DNA of 64,000 bases from Blastomussa wellsi (lineage: Eukaryota; Cnidaria; Anthozoa; Scleractinia; Plerogyridae). The DNA lies in NCBI GenBank assembly GCA_947652115.1, contig OX393570.1:21799481-21863480 (forward strand), in the 5' to 3' direction. The notes under the pieces were generated by a model. The model was given only the letters and a program-made list of their open reading frames with translations, did no database searches and was not told the origin of the DNA. Positions 34,201-44,956 of this stretch are shown piece by piece. Both the position numbers and the translations under genes were made by a program. The stretch's first letter is position 1. Each line of letters begins with the position of its first letter.

Positions 34201-37200
34201 GACAATATCAAACTTACAGGACATTCATTTGAGGCTAGGATTTATGCTGAAGATCCTGATAGGTACATCTCAAATACAGCGTGTTTAATTTTTATTTGAC
34301 TATGTGTTCCATATATACATTGCCATGAATTTGTCAGAGACAACAAAACTCTTGAATTTTAAATTTGTTTTGTCTCATTTTTCTTGTGTAGTGATTTTCT
34401 TCCAGGAGCTGGTCCTTTGCTGTATCTATCAACACCTGAGTCATCTGACACAATCAGAGTAGAAACGGGAGTACGACAAGGTACATGTTCCGCATTAAAA
34501 ATTTAGAGTTTGTTTAGAGGCATGCAGATGTAGAGTCTGACCAGTACTCTATTTAGCTGTAGCTCTTTGTCTGAAAACATGCATTGCAGACCTATGATAA
34601 GTGCTGTATATCCTGTTGCTTGCGGTTGCTGATTGTTACTTGTCAATAATTACATTAATATTGTAAGCTGGTTAGATTGATCAACAACTACAACAACAAC
34701 TACGACAACAACAGCAACAAGCTTTATTTCTGAGTGTGCACAAACAAACAGACCTGCACATAAAAGCAATGGACAATCATTATTTGGTAAAGGTTAATAA
34801 TATAATATTGTTATTCATTATAATTGTTTTCACAGGTGATGAAGTGTCCGTTCACTATGATCCAATGATTGCCAAGCTTGTGGTGTGGTCAGAAAACAGA
34901 GACCAGGCATTGAGCTTACTGAAAGAATCATTACAACAGTATAATGTATGCATACTCCAATAATTCATCATTCATCAAAGAATAAAAGCTCTCCTTCATG
35001 CCTGACTTGTTCATGACCTGTCTTATTATTAATAATTGCTATTATTTTTGCAGAGCTGTTGGCTATAAACTGTTTTGCTTTTGTTCACTTCTCTTCAACA
35101 GATCGTTGGATTGAACACAAATATCAACTTTTTGTCAAGTCTGTGTGGACATGACCATTTTAAGGCAGGAGATGTTCACACTGATTTTATAAAGGTAAAG
35201 AGAATAATGTTCACAGCTGAAAATGATCCCTCATATATTTTACGCAATAAACATGTTTTGGCCCGTGCTGCTGGAGCTTATCCCGGTTGCTTTATAAAGC
35301 AGCTAGAAACATTTCTACTCCCCCCTGGATGGGATGCTAGTCCATTGTGGGTTACTCCCCCCTGGATGAGATGCTAGTCCATCGCAGGGTTACCTCCCCT
35401 GGATGGGATGCTAGTCCATTGTGGGTTACTCCCCCCTGGATGTGATGCTAGTCCATCACAGGGTTACCCCCTCTGGATGGGATGCTAGTCCATCGCAGGG
35501 TTACCCCCTAGCATTATTTTTGCCGGTACCCATTTATAAACCTGGGTAGAGAGAGGCACAGTGAGAGTAAGTGTCTTGCCCAAGAACAAAATTCAGTGCC
35601 CCAGCCAAGGATCGAACTCAGACTGACCATTTGATCAGTAATGTCGGTAGTGAAACCATCTCAAATTGCATTTAGGCCAAACCCCTTTAATTACTTTGTT
35701 ATTTCAACGAAAATAAAACGTGACTTGCCATCGCTTTATGGCAGCAACACCATCATGACCTGTTCCCAGCAAAATTGCTGCTGACCCATGAGGTGCTGGC
35801 TCAAGCAAGCTTGGGACTTCTGCTACTCGAAACAAAAGAACGAGAAAGACAAGCTAAGTTGTCGAACGGTGAGAACAGTTATATTTATAATAATTGTTTT
35901 TTAGGCAAGGGGGCAGTAACCTTGGAGCACAGGGATTTGTTTAGTGATTTGACATATTTAAATTTTATAAAAAACTTGATGTGTACTCAATTGATTCTAA
36001 GTATCTTACATTTATTACTCTTTTTATAGATCCGTTTTCAGTGTGGAATTCTAGCATTAGTTTTAGACTGAACAATGTTGCTAAGAGGAAAATACGACTC
36101 GACGATGGTGACAAAAGTAAGATAATAACTCTAGTACTTTATTATGTGAAACGTTAGTAACTTGCTGCATTAGTCACATTGCATTATTGCTGCACTACAC
36201 TGTACTTCATTAAACTGTGCTGTGCTTGCTGCGCTTTGCTGTGCTGTAGTGTCTTGTATTGCGCTGTACTGTGCTGTGCTTGCTACACTTTGCTGTTTTG
36301 TAATGTCTTGTATTTCACTGTACTGTGCTTTGCTTGCTGTTCTGTAGTGTCTTGTATTGCACAGTACTGTGCTGTGCTTGCTGTGCTTTGCTGTTCTGTA
36401 GTGTCTTGTATTGCGCTGTACTGTGCTGTGCTTGCTACACTTTGCTGTTCTGTAATGTCTTGTATTTCACTGTACTGTGCTTTGCTTGCTGTTCTGTAGT
36501 GTCTTGTATTGCACTGTACTGTGCTGTGCTTGCTACACTTTGCTGTTCTGTAGTGTCTTGTATTGCGCTGCACTGTGCTATGCTTGCTGCACTTTGCTGT
36601 TCTGTAGTGTCTTGTATTGCGCTGTACAGTGCTGTGCTTGCTACACTTTGCTGTTCTGTAGTGTTTTGTATTGCGCTGTACTGTGCTGTGCTTGCTACAC
36701 TTTGCTGTTCTGTAGTGTCTTGTATTGCGCTGTACTGTGCTGTGCTTGCTACACTTTGCTGTTCTGTAGTGTCTTGTATTGCGCTGTTCTGTGCTGTGCT
36801 TGCTGTGCTTGATGTGCTTGCTGTGCTTCCTGTGCTTTGCTGTTCTGTAGTGTCTGGTATTGCGCTGTACTGTGCTGTGCTTGCTACACTTTGCTGTTCT
36901 GTAGTGTCTTGTATTGCGCTGTACTGTGCTTGCTACACTTTGCTGTTCTGCAGTGTATTGCGCTGTGCTTGCTGTGCTTTGCTGTTCTGTAGTGTCTTGT
37001 ATTGCGCTGTACTTTGCTGTGCTTGCTACACTTTGCTGTTCTGTAGTGTCTTGTATTGCGCTGTACTGTGCTGTGCTTGCTGTGCTTTGCTGTTCTGTAG
37101 TGTCTTGTATTTCACTGTACTGTGCTTTGCTTGCTGTTCTGTAGTGTCTTGTATTGCGCTGTACTGTGCTGTGCTTGCTGTGCTTTGCTGTTCTGTAGTG

Positions 37201-40200
37201 TCTTGTATTGCGCTGTACTGTGCTGTGCTTTGGTGTTCTGTAGTGTCTTGTATTGCGCTGTGCTGTGCTGTGCTTGCTACACTTTGCTGTGCTGTAGTGT
37301 CTTGTATTGCGCTGTACTGTGCTGTGCTTGCTACACTTTGCTGTGCTGTAGTGTCTTGTATTGCGCTGTACTGTGCTGTGCTTGCTGTGCTTTGCTGTTC
37401 TGTAGTGTCTTGTATTGCGCTGTACTGTGCTGTGCTTGCTACACTTTGCTGTTCTGTAATGTCTTGTATTTCACTGTACTGTACTTTGCTTGCTGTTCTT
37501 TAGTGTCTTGTATTGCGCTGTACTGTGCTGTGCTTGCTACACTTTGCTGTGCTGTAGTGTCTTGTATTGCGCTGTACTGTGCTGTGCTTGCTACACTTTG
37601 CTGTGCTGTAGTGTCTTGTATTGCGCTGTACTGTGCTGTGCTTGCTGTGCTTTGCTGTTCTGTAGTGTATTGTATTGCGCTGTACTGTGCTGTGCTTGCT
37701 ACACTTTGCTGTTCTGTAGTGTCTTGTATTGCGCTGTACTGTGCTGTGCTTGCTACACTTTGCTGTTCTGTAGTGTCTTGTATTGCGCTGTACTGTGCTG
37801 TGCTTGCTGTGCTTTGCTGTTCTGTAGTGTCTTGTATTGCGCTGTACTGTGCTGTGCTTGCTACACTTTGCTGTTCTGTAGTGTCTTGTATTGCGCTGTA
37901 CTGTGCTGTGCTTGCTACACTTTGCTGTGCTGTAGTGTCTTGTATTGCGCTGTACTGTGCTGTGCTTGCTACACTGTGCTGTTCTGTAGTGTCTTGTATT
38001 GCGCTGTACTGTGCTGTGCTTGCTACACTTTGCTGTGCTGTAGTGTCTTGTATTGCGCTGTACTGTGCTGTGCTTGCTGTGCTTTGCTGTTCTGTAGTGT
38101 CTTGTATTTCGCTGTACTGTGCTGTGCTGTGCTGTGCTTGCTGTGCTTTGCTGTTCTGTAGTGTCTTGTATTGCGCTGTACTTTGCTGTGCTTGCTACAC
38201 TTTGCTGTTCTGTAGTGTCTTGTATATCGCTGTACTGTGCTGTGCTTGCTGTACTTTGCTGTTTTGTAGTGTCTTGTATTGCGCTGTACAGTACTGTGCT
38301 GTGCTTGCTGTGCTTTGCTGTGCTGTAGTGTCTTGTACTGCGCTTTACTGTGCTGTGCTTACTGCGCTTTGCTGTTCTGTAGTGTCTTGTACTGGACTGT
38401 GCTGTGCTTGCTACACTTTGCTGTGCTGTAGTGTCTTGTACTGTACTGTGCTGTGCTTGCTGCACTTTGCTGTTCTGTAGTGTCTTGTACTGGACTGTGC
38501 TGTGCTTGCTACACTTTGCTGTTCTGTAGTGTCTTGTATTGCGCTGTACTGTGCTGTGCTTGCTGCGCTTTGCTGTTCTGTAGTGTCTTGTACTGGACTG
38601 TGCTGTGCTTGCTGCACTTTGCTGTTCTTTAGTGTCTTGTATTGCGCTGTACTGTGCTATGCTGTGCTTTGCTGTGCTGTAGTGTTTTGTATTGCGCTGT
38701 ACTGTGCTTGCTGTGCTTTGCTGTTCTGTAGTGTCTTGTATTGCGCTGTACTGTGCTGTGTTCTGTAGTGTCTATACTTGCTATGCTGTGCAGGGCTGTA
38801 CTTGCTGTATTATGCTGTACTTGCTGTGCTGTATTTGCTAATTCCCTGTACTGTACCTGCTGTCTCGTTTCGTCCCTGCCAAGGGACTCTTCAAAGACCT
38901 CGTTGAGCATCGCGCTCAAAGAAGGTCTCTGAAGAGTCCCTTGGCAGGGACGAAACGACAAGCTCTGCGTCAGACTAGCCACGAACAATGTCAAAACTAA
39001 CTGTCAACTTTTATTGTCGATGATCTCGTGAATTTGTGCGGTCGGGAATCCTTATGCGATATGAGGCGAGATTGCTGTCATCATTTTCTTAGCGAACGGG
39101 ACTGAGCGCGATGCTCAACGAGTTTGCCAAGTAGAAATGTTTCTGAAGAGCCCCTTGATAGGGACGAAACGACAAGCACTGCGCCAGACTAGCCACGAAC
39201 AATGTAATCTGAATTTCTTTGTTTCATCTGGAAAAACAGTAGAAGAAACGTCTCTTGAGGGTAATAAATGGTTGAGTCACATTGTAATGCAATGCAGTGC
39301 AGTGCAATTAGCGTCCTAACGTAGGACGAGGCTTATGTGTAAAACCACGAGCACATTTGTTTCTTGTAAGCCCTTGTAGGGGTTTAATTCATTTTCTGAC
39401 CTGAATCCCTGTCTGTTTCATATAAGAATTCCTCCCGAAATAATTTTCTTGTGTATTCATGAGTCTAAATATATAATTATACATATTTTTGGGCTTTTAG
39501 AGGTTTACATCGTCGTTTCTTACAATAAAGATGGGAGTTACACACTTGAGGTAAGTTGAAACAATGGTACATTTTGTTGGCGTCGGAAACAGTTATTCAG
39601 ATGCTGAACGCCCAACCGGGCTAGAGACTATGTGGTTGGAGGGGATCAGAAGAAGAAGAAGAAGAAGAAGAAGAAGAAGAAGAAGAAGAAGAAGAAGAAG
39701 GCGGGGGGGGGGGGGGGGGAGGGGAGGGGGTGTTAGGACAACTTCTCAAGGGCTTCCGTTTAGAGCAAAAGTATCAATACCATAGGTATTTTCGGAACAA
39801 CCATGTTAAGGGTTAGGTTAAACTGATACAGTCTGATAAAATCCCATCAAGTTTATAATCGTTTTTCGTTTTTGCTTCGTTTGGCGTGTATTCTTACTGA
39901 GTCCTTTCTGATAATGTAATGCTGTGCTTTGTAGATCGAAGGTCACCATATGCATGTGAAAGGAAAGCTGCACCAAGATGATTCAAAAACCAGCCTCATA
40001 GCTAACGTAGATGGGCGAGTCTTTAAATCATGCCTTGTCGACCAACAGGGAACTCTGCACTTATTCACCGAGGTATTGATACACGCTGCTGATGACTCCG
40101 TCGCTTATGATCGAGCGAAAACCAGATTATCGGAGTCGCAAGCAGAAAGGAAGTACTCAGTGTGCCTGGAACTAGCAATGTGATTGGTTCATTCTTCCGC

Positions 40201-42741
40201 TTCTGCTTGCGACAAGGACAATCTAGTTTTCACTGGATCGTAAGCGACGGAATCATAAGCACAATCATGCCTATAATTCCGTCGTGCTTATGACTCCGGT
40301 AATAGTCACGCAGAGGAGGTTGGACACAGTCCGAAAGGCATCTTGGTATCACTGCTTCTATTCATTGCTCTTCTCAGAGGAAATGAACACACGCAAGAAA
40401 TCAAGAGTTTATCCGCATGTATTTCAAGATGTGCTACATTTTTAGTCTAACAAAATATTCGAAATGAAAATTAAACAGTACAATGAAATAGCCTTATCCA
40501 CTAAATATCAACCTCATCGCTGAAAATTCGATTTTATTGAGAACTTACTGGCATATAATGATAAATAATATTTGAGAACTACACGCCAAATTTAAAATGC
40601 AAATACATGTAAAAAGTGCAAATATATATAAGGTCTTGTCAGAAGAATAATATGAGATGTTCCTACCGCAACGATCACCAGTCCTTGCTATCACTAAATA
40701 TGGACAAAATGCCTAAAACGAGCAGTCGGTCAGGGTATCGTGCATGGGCTTTTCTTGCAACTGGGTAGCTCTAATCGTTCAATTTTAAATTTTCTGTGGA
40801 ATTTAGCCACGCGTGCTTTGTCGGTGAGACGTTGAATCGATCAGCTGAGCAAAGCTACGTTTGGGATGAAGCCTGTGTCGATTAGTTCAAAATAAACAAC
40901 GACTAGTCAAAAAGATAATAGAAACGGCGATCCCGGCCGATTCAGTCTTCACTGTAGCTAAAATTTGTGGTAACTCGAGGTCCGCACTGCTTGAAGGTTC
41001 GTTACAACTGAATGGAACGGCACTCTGCTCGACAATTCGCCCCATGATACCTTGTGGACCGTGTCCAACCTCCTCTGATGGTGACGCAAAATTTAGCGGC
41101 AAGACGCCGCAAGAGACGCACGTTGTGGAAGCAACACATAATTCAAACGCTGTAGCTTTGTCAGTAGTCCCTTTTTTTCGTACCTCTGCGGCGTCTCGCC
41201 CCGAAATTCTGCGTGACCATATAAATTTATTCGCTTCACGCTCGGCGGACTAAGAAAAAATGACTGCTTGTAGTCTAGCGTTCTTACAAATCCGCTACAG
41301 ATCAACTCCGACTCCAACTCCGTTGCTAGTGAAAATCAGGCTTTAGCAACTGCTCTGCAGGGAAAAAAGGTCACGCAGTTAATAACACAAGCATCCACAG
41401 CGAACTAGCGCTGTAAATGTACCCAACTTGGCACATATGCTCTACGCATTATATGATCTTGTTTCCGTCTTTGTGCTTAATTCAGGATGGCTGTCACAAG
41501 CTTCGTCGCCCAGTTCCCATGTTCTTGAGAGGTGGACCCTCGGCAGCTTCCCAAGGTTCCGCGGTAGCACCCATGACAGGCACTGTTGTCAAGGTAAGCT
41601 TGAATGGCCGTTGTTGCTTTAGTAAAACATCTTGTCCAGTGATTTTCAAGAATAAAACAGCTGCTTATGCGATATCAGGCGAGATTGCTGTCATCATTTT
41701 GTTGGCGAACGGGACTTTGAGCGCGATGCTCAACGAGTTTGCAAAGCAGAAAGGTCTCTGAAGAGTCCCTTGGCAGGGACGAAACGAGAAGCGCTGCGTC
41801 AGACTAGCCACGAACAATGATTATCACAAGTAATTGTCAGCTTATAGAATCGAAGAAGTATTTGGATAACATTCCGTTTTGTTGTGTGCCGCTGGCAGGT
41901 ACTTGTTGAACCAGGACAGAGTGTTGAACAAGGTGAAACGTTGGTCATCATGGAGGCGATGAAAATGGAGGTACAGTTGCGACTTCAGTTTTGTGTGTAC
42001 TGTAATTCTAATAAAAACTACTTTAAAGTTGTACAAGGAGTGTTACTTGTTGGTTTCTTTCAAACGTGGTTGAGCATGAACCGGACAGTGGAAAGCGCCA
42101 GAAAACTTGTATTCAATGGAAAATGCGAAAAATCACGCAACGCGTTAGGAGATATCAGTGAGCTCTTTTGTTTGACGTGTTGGCAATTTGAATAACAAGA
42201 ACAATGTTTGTAAACAAATATCTTCCCTATAAGTGCAGCAAACGATCACATGGTACAAAATCCGCCATGCTGAAGAGCAAGCTTATTGTTATTCCCTAAC
42301 ATCCTAAACGAAGAAATGTCGAAGTCGCTTTGTTTGGCTGACCAAGTGCGGTAATATCAGTAAACTTGCCCTCCAGCAAGGATTTTGATATTACCACTAG
42401 TTTATATTTTGTCCACTTCACCTCCCGCCTCGATTAGCTCTTGCGAACTGCGAGTTTTGTGAAATATTTCCTTTTAAGTTTACTTTAATTTGCAATACTT
42501 AAAATAAAGTTGTTGTTTTCCTTTCGTTTTATTAGCACGTGTTGTTGTTGTTGTCTAATGTAACATTTTCCTTTTGTTTCATTAGCACGTGATTCGAGCA
42601 CCAAAAGCTGGTGTGATAGAAAAAGTGCTTTTCGCGGCCGGAGAGATCGTGAACAGGCATGCGCAGCTGGTACAATTCCAAGAACAGGGTGAAGAGCAAA
42701 AAGAGTTGGACGAGGACGCGGTAGGGCCTGAGGCCGAGTAA
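25587..42741 (+). CDS. MCCC1: Methylcrotonoyl-CoA carboxylase subunit alpha, mitochondrial, complete, 21 exons
   Basis: Biotin-carrying subunit of the mitochondrial leucine-degradation enzyme that carboxylates 3-methylcrotonyl-CoA. Exons: 25587-25654, 25734-25774, 28213-28352, 28859-28954, 29475-29596, 31459-31563, 31673-31715, 32175-32296, 32560-32753, 33145-33212, 34108-34262, 34392-34480, 34836-34945, 35102-35194, 35745-35868, 36030-36116, 39501-39550, 39935-40072, 41486-41593, 41899-41970, 42586-42741. All are GT-AG; 726 aa (human 725). The N-terminus is Arg-rich without acidic residues ([20 protein letters not shown]), a mitochondrial transit peptide. Biotin carboxylase follows: [26 protein letters not shown]-grasp loop [35 protein letters not shown]. 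The C-terminal biotinyl domain carries the biotin Lys about residue 673 in MEAMKME. Rather than acetyl-CoA or propionyl-CoA carboxylase, length and the BT-like linker fit MCCC1. Confidence 0.96.
25945..26690. repeat. AAT microsatellites and a ~70-bp direct repeat in MCCC1 intron 2
   Basis: AAT/AATA runs occur at about 25948-26000 and 26646-26681. A segment with ATTCAAAATTCACTCTCAAG is present at 26020-26080 and again at 26525-26590, and its start is inverted at 26480-26505. This suggests nested foldback insertions around a GCGGATTTC-rich piece (26110-26240). No coding sequence was seen. Confidence 0.6.
27812..27933. repeat. 122-bp near-perfect foldback in MCCC1 intron 2
   Basis: The arms GATCTGTATGGGC plus TTTACAATTGC face each other around a 10-base loop near 27875-27880. 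Weaker pairing continues outward through AGATAAAATAT and its complement. It would form a long hairpin in the pre-mRNA and is probably a MITE. Confidence 0.65.
29857..30787. mobile_element. Non-autonomous TIR element with 8-bp duplication, hAT-like
   Basis: The left end is CTGTGGTTTAAATTTATCC and the right end is its approximate reverse complement (GATAAAATTAAACCACAG). TATATATG flanks both sides at 29849-29856 and 30788-30795, an 8-bp target duplication as made by hAT transposases, although the TA-rich context weakens this. Near the right end a subterminal hairpin pairs GATTTCCCTTTGT with its complement. The interior has no recognisable transposase. A partial relative lies at 31095-31206. Confidence 0.6.
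31095..31206 (+). repeat. Right-end fragment of the same TIR family
   Basis: Matches the last ~110 bp of the 29857-30787 element: GATTTCCCTTTGTTTCAGAT, the inverted ACAAAGGGAAAT, and the end TTTAAACCACA. Probably a solo end or a deletion derivative. Confidence 0.6.
33240..33825. repeat. SINE-like dispersed repeats (two copies) in MCCC1 intron 10
   Basis: A block starting GCATCGCTAA(A/G)TGGAGGTTGGG occurs at 33248-33340 and again at 33518-33720. The second copy is longer and ends near a tRNA-like head read from the - strand (GTGGCCAGTGGTTAGCGC at 33790-33815). Both share blocks with 7990-8265. Confidence 0.55.
35310..35665 (-). repeat. SINE with internal 37-bp tandem expansion in MCCC1 intron 14
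   Basis: Read on the - strand the element starts with a tRNA-like head including a B box (GAGTTCGATCC, at 35607-35617), then a conserved body (GGCAAGACACTTACTCTC). The block GGATGGGATGCTAGTCCATC is repeated about five times between 35324 and 35500 with spacing of roughly 37-38 bp. The same block multiplies in a different way at 62779-63530. Confidence 0.65.
36185..38840. repeat. 54-bp tandem satellite, ~49 copies, in MCCC1 intron 16
   Basis: The unit contains TTGCTGTTCTGTAGTGTCTT and GTATTGCGCTGTACTGTGCT. Two unit types alternate irregularly, one with GCTACACTTTGC and one with GCTGTGCTTTGC. The + strand is poor in A. Since 54 equals 18 codons and the unit lacks stops in some frames, long uninterrupted frames arise on both strands (up to about 450 codons). 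These are not genes: the array sits between exons 16 and 17 of MCCC1 and the codons follow the DNA period exactly. Confidence 0.92.
38862..38976. repeat. Head-to-head inverted pair of hammerhead-bearing repeats
   Basis: The arms 38866-38900 and 38923-38957 are nearly perfect inverted copies, each containing GAGTCCCTTGGCAGGGAC and its flanks. The + copy has a complete hammerhead core; the - copy has TTGAAGA in place of CTGAAGA and lacks the downstream cleavage segment. The pair directly abuts the 54-bp satellite. Confidence 0.85.
38924..38976 (+). ncRNA. Hammerhead ribozyme motif, type I, intact core (copy 1)
   Basis: In order: stem I 5' strand GGTCT; core CTGAAGA (38929-38935); stem II GTCCC/GGGAC with loop TTGGCA; core GAAA (38952-38955); short stem III CG/CG with a 10-base loop; cleavage triplet GTC (38969-38971); stem I 3' strand AGACT. 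All invariant hammerhead positions I can check are present. Stem III is very short, as in the animal hammerheads said to work best as dimers. It lies in the sense orientation of MCCC1 intron 16. Cleavage would fall after 38971. Confidence 0.75.
39051..39204 (+). repeat. 154-bp hammerhead-bearing repeat, copy 2 (core damaged)
   Basis: Begins CTTATGCGATATGAGGCGAG and ends GCCACGAACAATG. The ribozyme segment (39138-39190) keeps CTGAAGA and GAAA, but the cleavage triplet is GCC instead of GTC and stem II has one mismatch, so it is probably inactive. The 5' half (GATTGCTGTCATCATTTT, GCGCGATGCTCAACGAG) matches the copy at 41664-41819. Confidence 0.8.
39648..39735. repeat. AAG/GGA purine microsatellite in MCCC1 intron 17
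   Basis: A run of GAA units followed by a poly-G tract of about 20 bases interrupted by A. Intronic simple repeat. Confidence 0.95.
40089..40258. mobile_element. 170-bp foldback element in MCCC1 intron 18
   Basis: The left arm GACTCCGTCGCTTATGATC continues through GTCGCAAGCAGAA; the right arm has the inverted matches TTCTGCTTGCGAC and GATCGTAAGCGACGGAATC. About 60 bp per arm at roughly 85 percent by eye. No coding capacity. Confidence 0.65.
41125..41279 (+). mobile_element. MITE family 'AGTCCCTTTTTT', copy 1 (MCCC1 intron 18)
   Basis: Contains GCAACACATAATTCAAACGC, then AGTAGTCCCTTTTTTT, then CGCTTCACGCTCGGCGGACTAAG and the end TGACTGCTTGTAGTCTA. Other copies: 53760-53875, 55812-55898 (inverted, partial) and 57110-57262, all in FXR introns. 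The outer TAGTC/GACTA segments form inverted ends. Confidence 0.65.
41664..41819 (+). repeat. 156-bp hammerhead-bearing repeat, copy 3
   Basis: Starts CTTATGCGATATCAGGCGAG and ends GCCACGAACAATG, like 39051-39204, in MCCC1 intron 19 and in the same orientation. It carries the intact ribozyme at 41753-41805. Confidence 0.85.
41753..41805 (+). ncRNA. Hammerhead ribozyme motif, type I, intact core (copy 3)
   Basis: Same plan as copy 1: GGTCT, CTGAAGA (41758-41764), GTCCC-TTGGCA-GGGAC, GAAA (41781-41784), CG-loop-CG, GTC (41798-41800), AGACT. The loop of stem III differs (AGAAGCGCTG instead of ACAAGCTCTG) while every core position is kept. Cleavage would fall after 41800, inside MCCC1 intron 19. 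Confidence 0.75.
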
Positions 42742-44956
42742 ATGGACACAAGAAACACGAAGTGGACTGGACTGGTGCGAAGATATGGCGAGAGGAAATG
42801 GGCCAAGGATCATGTGCACCTGAAGTCACTCATTGAACAATACTCGTGAATGAAATATGAACATACCATGATATAAATGAGCGAAGATTACGGTGATACA
42901 CACTCGTAAATGTTAACACCTGTTTGACAACTTGCTGCTGGTTTCTACTTGAACCGGCTGAGCTAACCGTGGGAAATGTCGAGGGTAGGGATTCACCATT
43001 CACTTTCGGCTCAACCTGCCAAGAAACTACAAGTTGTCGTATTGCTAAAGATTATTTGAAACGGAGACAACCAAAGTTGTCAATAAGTTGTCGTAAGCTA
43101 ATCATCATCTTTCCTTTGTGGCAACGGGGTGTAACTGAGGTTTTTTAAGACGAGTTGAAGGAAATACGTTCTCGATTGTAACGAATCCTTTGGTCGCTAT
43201 GTTGATTAGCATTTAATACAGCACAGGAGAATTTAAAAACATGGTCAACCAAAGCATGATATTTAACGAAATTCTCCTAACTTTTACTGGAAAATATATG
43301 GACTAGCAAACAGAATCTGTACTGTAATACCATTCGGCGCAAAACCACAGGAAACCGAAAAATCCACTGTTATAAAATGTTTTCATTTAATAAAAGGTGG
43401 AAGAACAGCTCAAGGTCATTCCACCGAAATAGAACCCACACTCGGGATTATCGATTGTTTGTATTATGGAACTTAAATTGTGAAATAAAAATCGGGGTCC
43501 CCGTGCTCTTTCAGGAGCGACAACACCTCGTCTATACGCAGTAATTCCTCATTATTCCTGACTTTACTTACGATTGGCTTGTGAAAATACGTTTTCGACT
43601 ATTGTTTCTTTTTAACACTGAATTGTCTATATTTTTTGTACAGGAAGCAAGTTATTAATCAATTCAAACAAACGCACAAAAGATAGGTCACCGCACTCGT
43701 TTTTGAGAAAATGACGATTTACGTCTCTGGTGTGCCCCAGGCATAAAAAACCCGCCATTCTTAATGCGCTCGCACCAATCACGTTTGAAAGATGCGCAAT
43801 GTATAAATAGGGACATTCCTTCTGCACCTGTGATTTGCCGTGTGCCCTAGTTTGAATTCGTGTGACTGGTTGCAGTTACAAAACTTTTCACGTGTCGCAC
43901 GAGGCGAAATGTGGCAGCAACTTGTCCCCGCGAAATGTCGCTCCGACTTGTCACCGAGTGTCACTTTATCTCAAAGGCGATTAACCTGACCAACTGGCCA
44001 TTTAATTAACGGAAAAATCACAATAATGACTTAGAACTAAAGAACTTGAAAGAAACGCAGAAAAGCCGCGATGGGACATGTATGGTCAAAACTGGAGATT
44101 ACAACGGATGGCATTCCATTACACTTGAAAAGCGTCGACTAGCTCTTTTCCAGGTGTATCTCTGGACTGAAAAAGCCATTTTCAATGCTCGCAAATCAAC
44201 CATGTTTATTTCCAATGAGACACTTGCTCTGATAGAACTCGTAATTTATAACAAATAAAAAGAATGACCATGAGCTAGCCCTTCTACAAAAACAGAGTAA
44301 CTGGAAGAAATCAAACATTTTAGTCTTTTATTTTTATTCCTCACTGTAACATGCACTTTCTTCGAGTTATAAAAATATTACTCTAAAATCACTTGAGTTG
44401 CAGATATTCAATTTCAATCTCGAGTCCTTTGTGGCCACCAATTTCTCGGTAAGTTACATAATTAACAATCACCAATAGCGCACGAAAGAGAAAATACATG
44501 AACGCCAAGCGAACGAAAAAAGGCGTTTAAATAAAAAGATGTTCTGAACGTCACACTATAGAAAACAAGAATGAAGTATATGTTAGCAACCACTTAACCG
44601 AGACATGTTTAGACCGTTCGGTTGCCATGAGACACGGCTTTCAGGAATGTGACGAGAAGCTGCATGTGTCGTGATATGCTCTTTGATTGGATAACAGTTT
44701 GGCAAACCAACAAAATGTCACTACAAATTGACCACAAACTTCAGTCGGTAGGATATGTTTCACAGTTGAGATAAAATGCGCTTTTGAAAATGATTGAAAA
44801 TAATCCATAGAATAAAGCGGTTTTCATTGCGCTTAAAATTTAATAAACCAATATCTGGTTTCACTGATAAATTAGATGTTATCATTCAATAGATAGTTTT
44901 TTCTATCTGTCTGTACAATTTTCTACATCAACAGGGTTTAATGCTCCCGTTCGAGT
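42742..44956. other. Convergent intergenic region between MCCC1 and the FXR gene
   Basis: Candidate poly(A) signals are AATAAA at 43389-43394 and 43484-43489 for MCCC1 (+), and two overlapping-type AATAAA copies at 44327-44338 read on the - strand for FXR. Short open frames at 43627-43964 and 44046-44258 show no family resemblance. No gene was recognised in the spacer. Confidence 0.5.

Noticed and set aside
36325..38480. Very long open frames on both strands of the 54-bp satellite
   Set aside because: Codons repeat with the DNA unit, the region lies between two MCCC1 exons, and there is no domain or start context. A stop-free unit of length divisible by three explains them.
39564..39785. Poly-Arg/Gly open frame
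   Set aside because: It translates the AAG/GGA microsatellite in MCCC1 intron 17.
44046..44258. Short + strand frame in the MCCC1-FXR spacer
   Set aside because: No family resemblance, no splice context, and it lies near the poly(A) signals of convergent genes.
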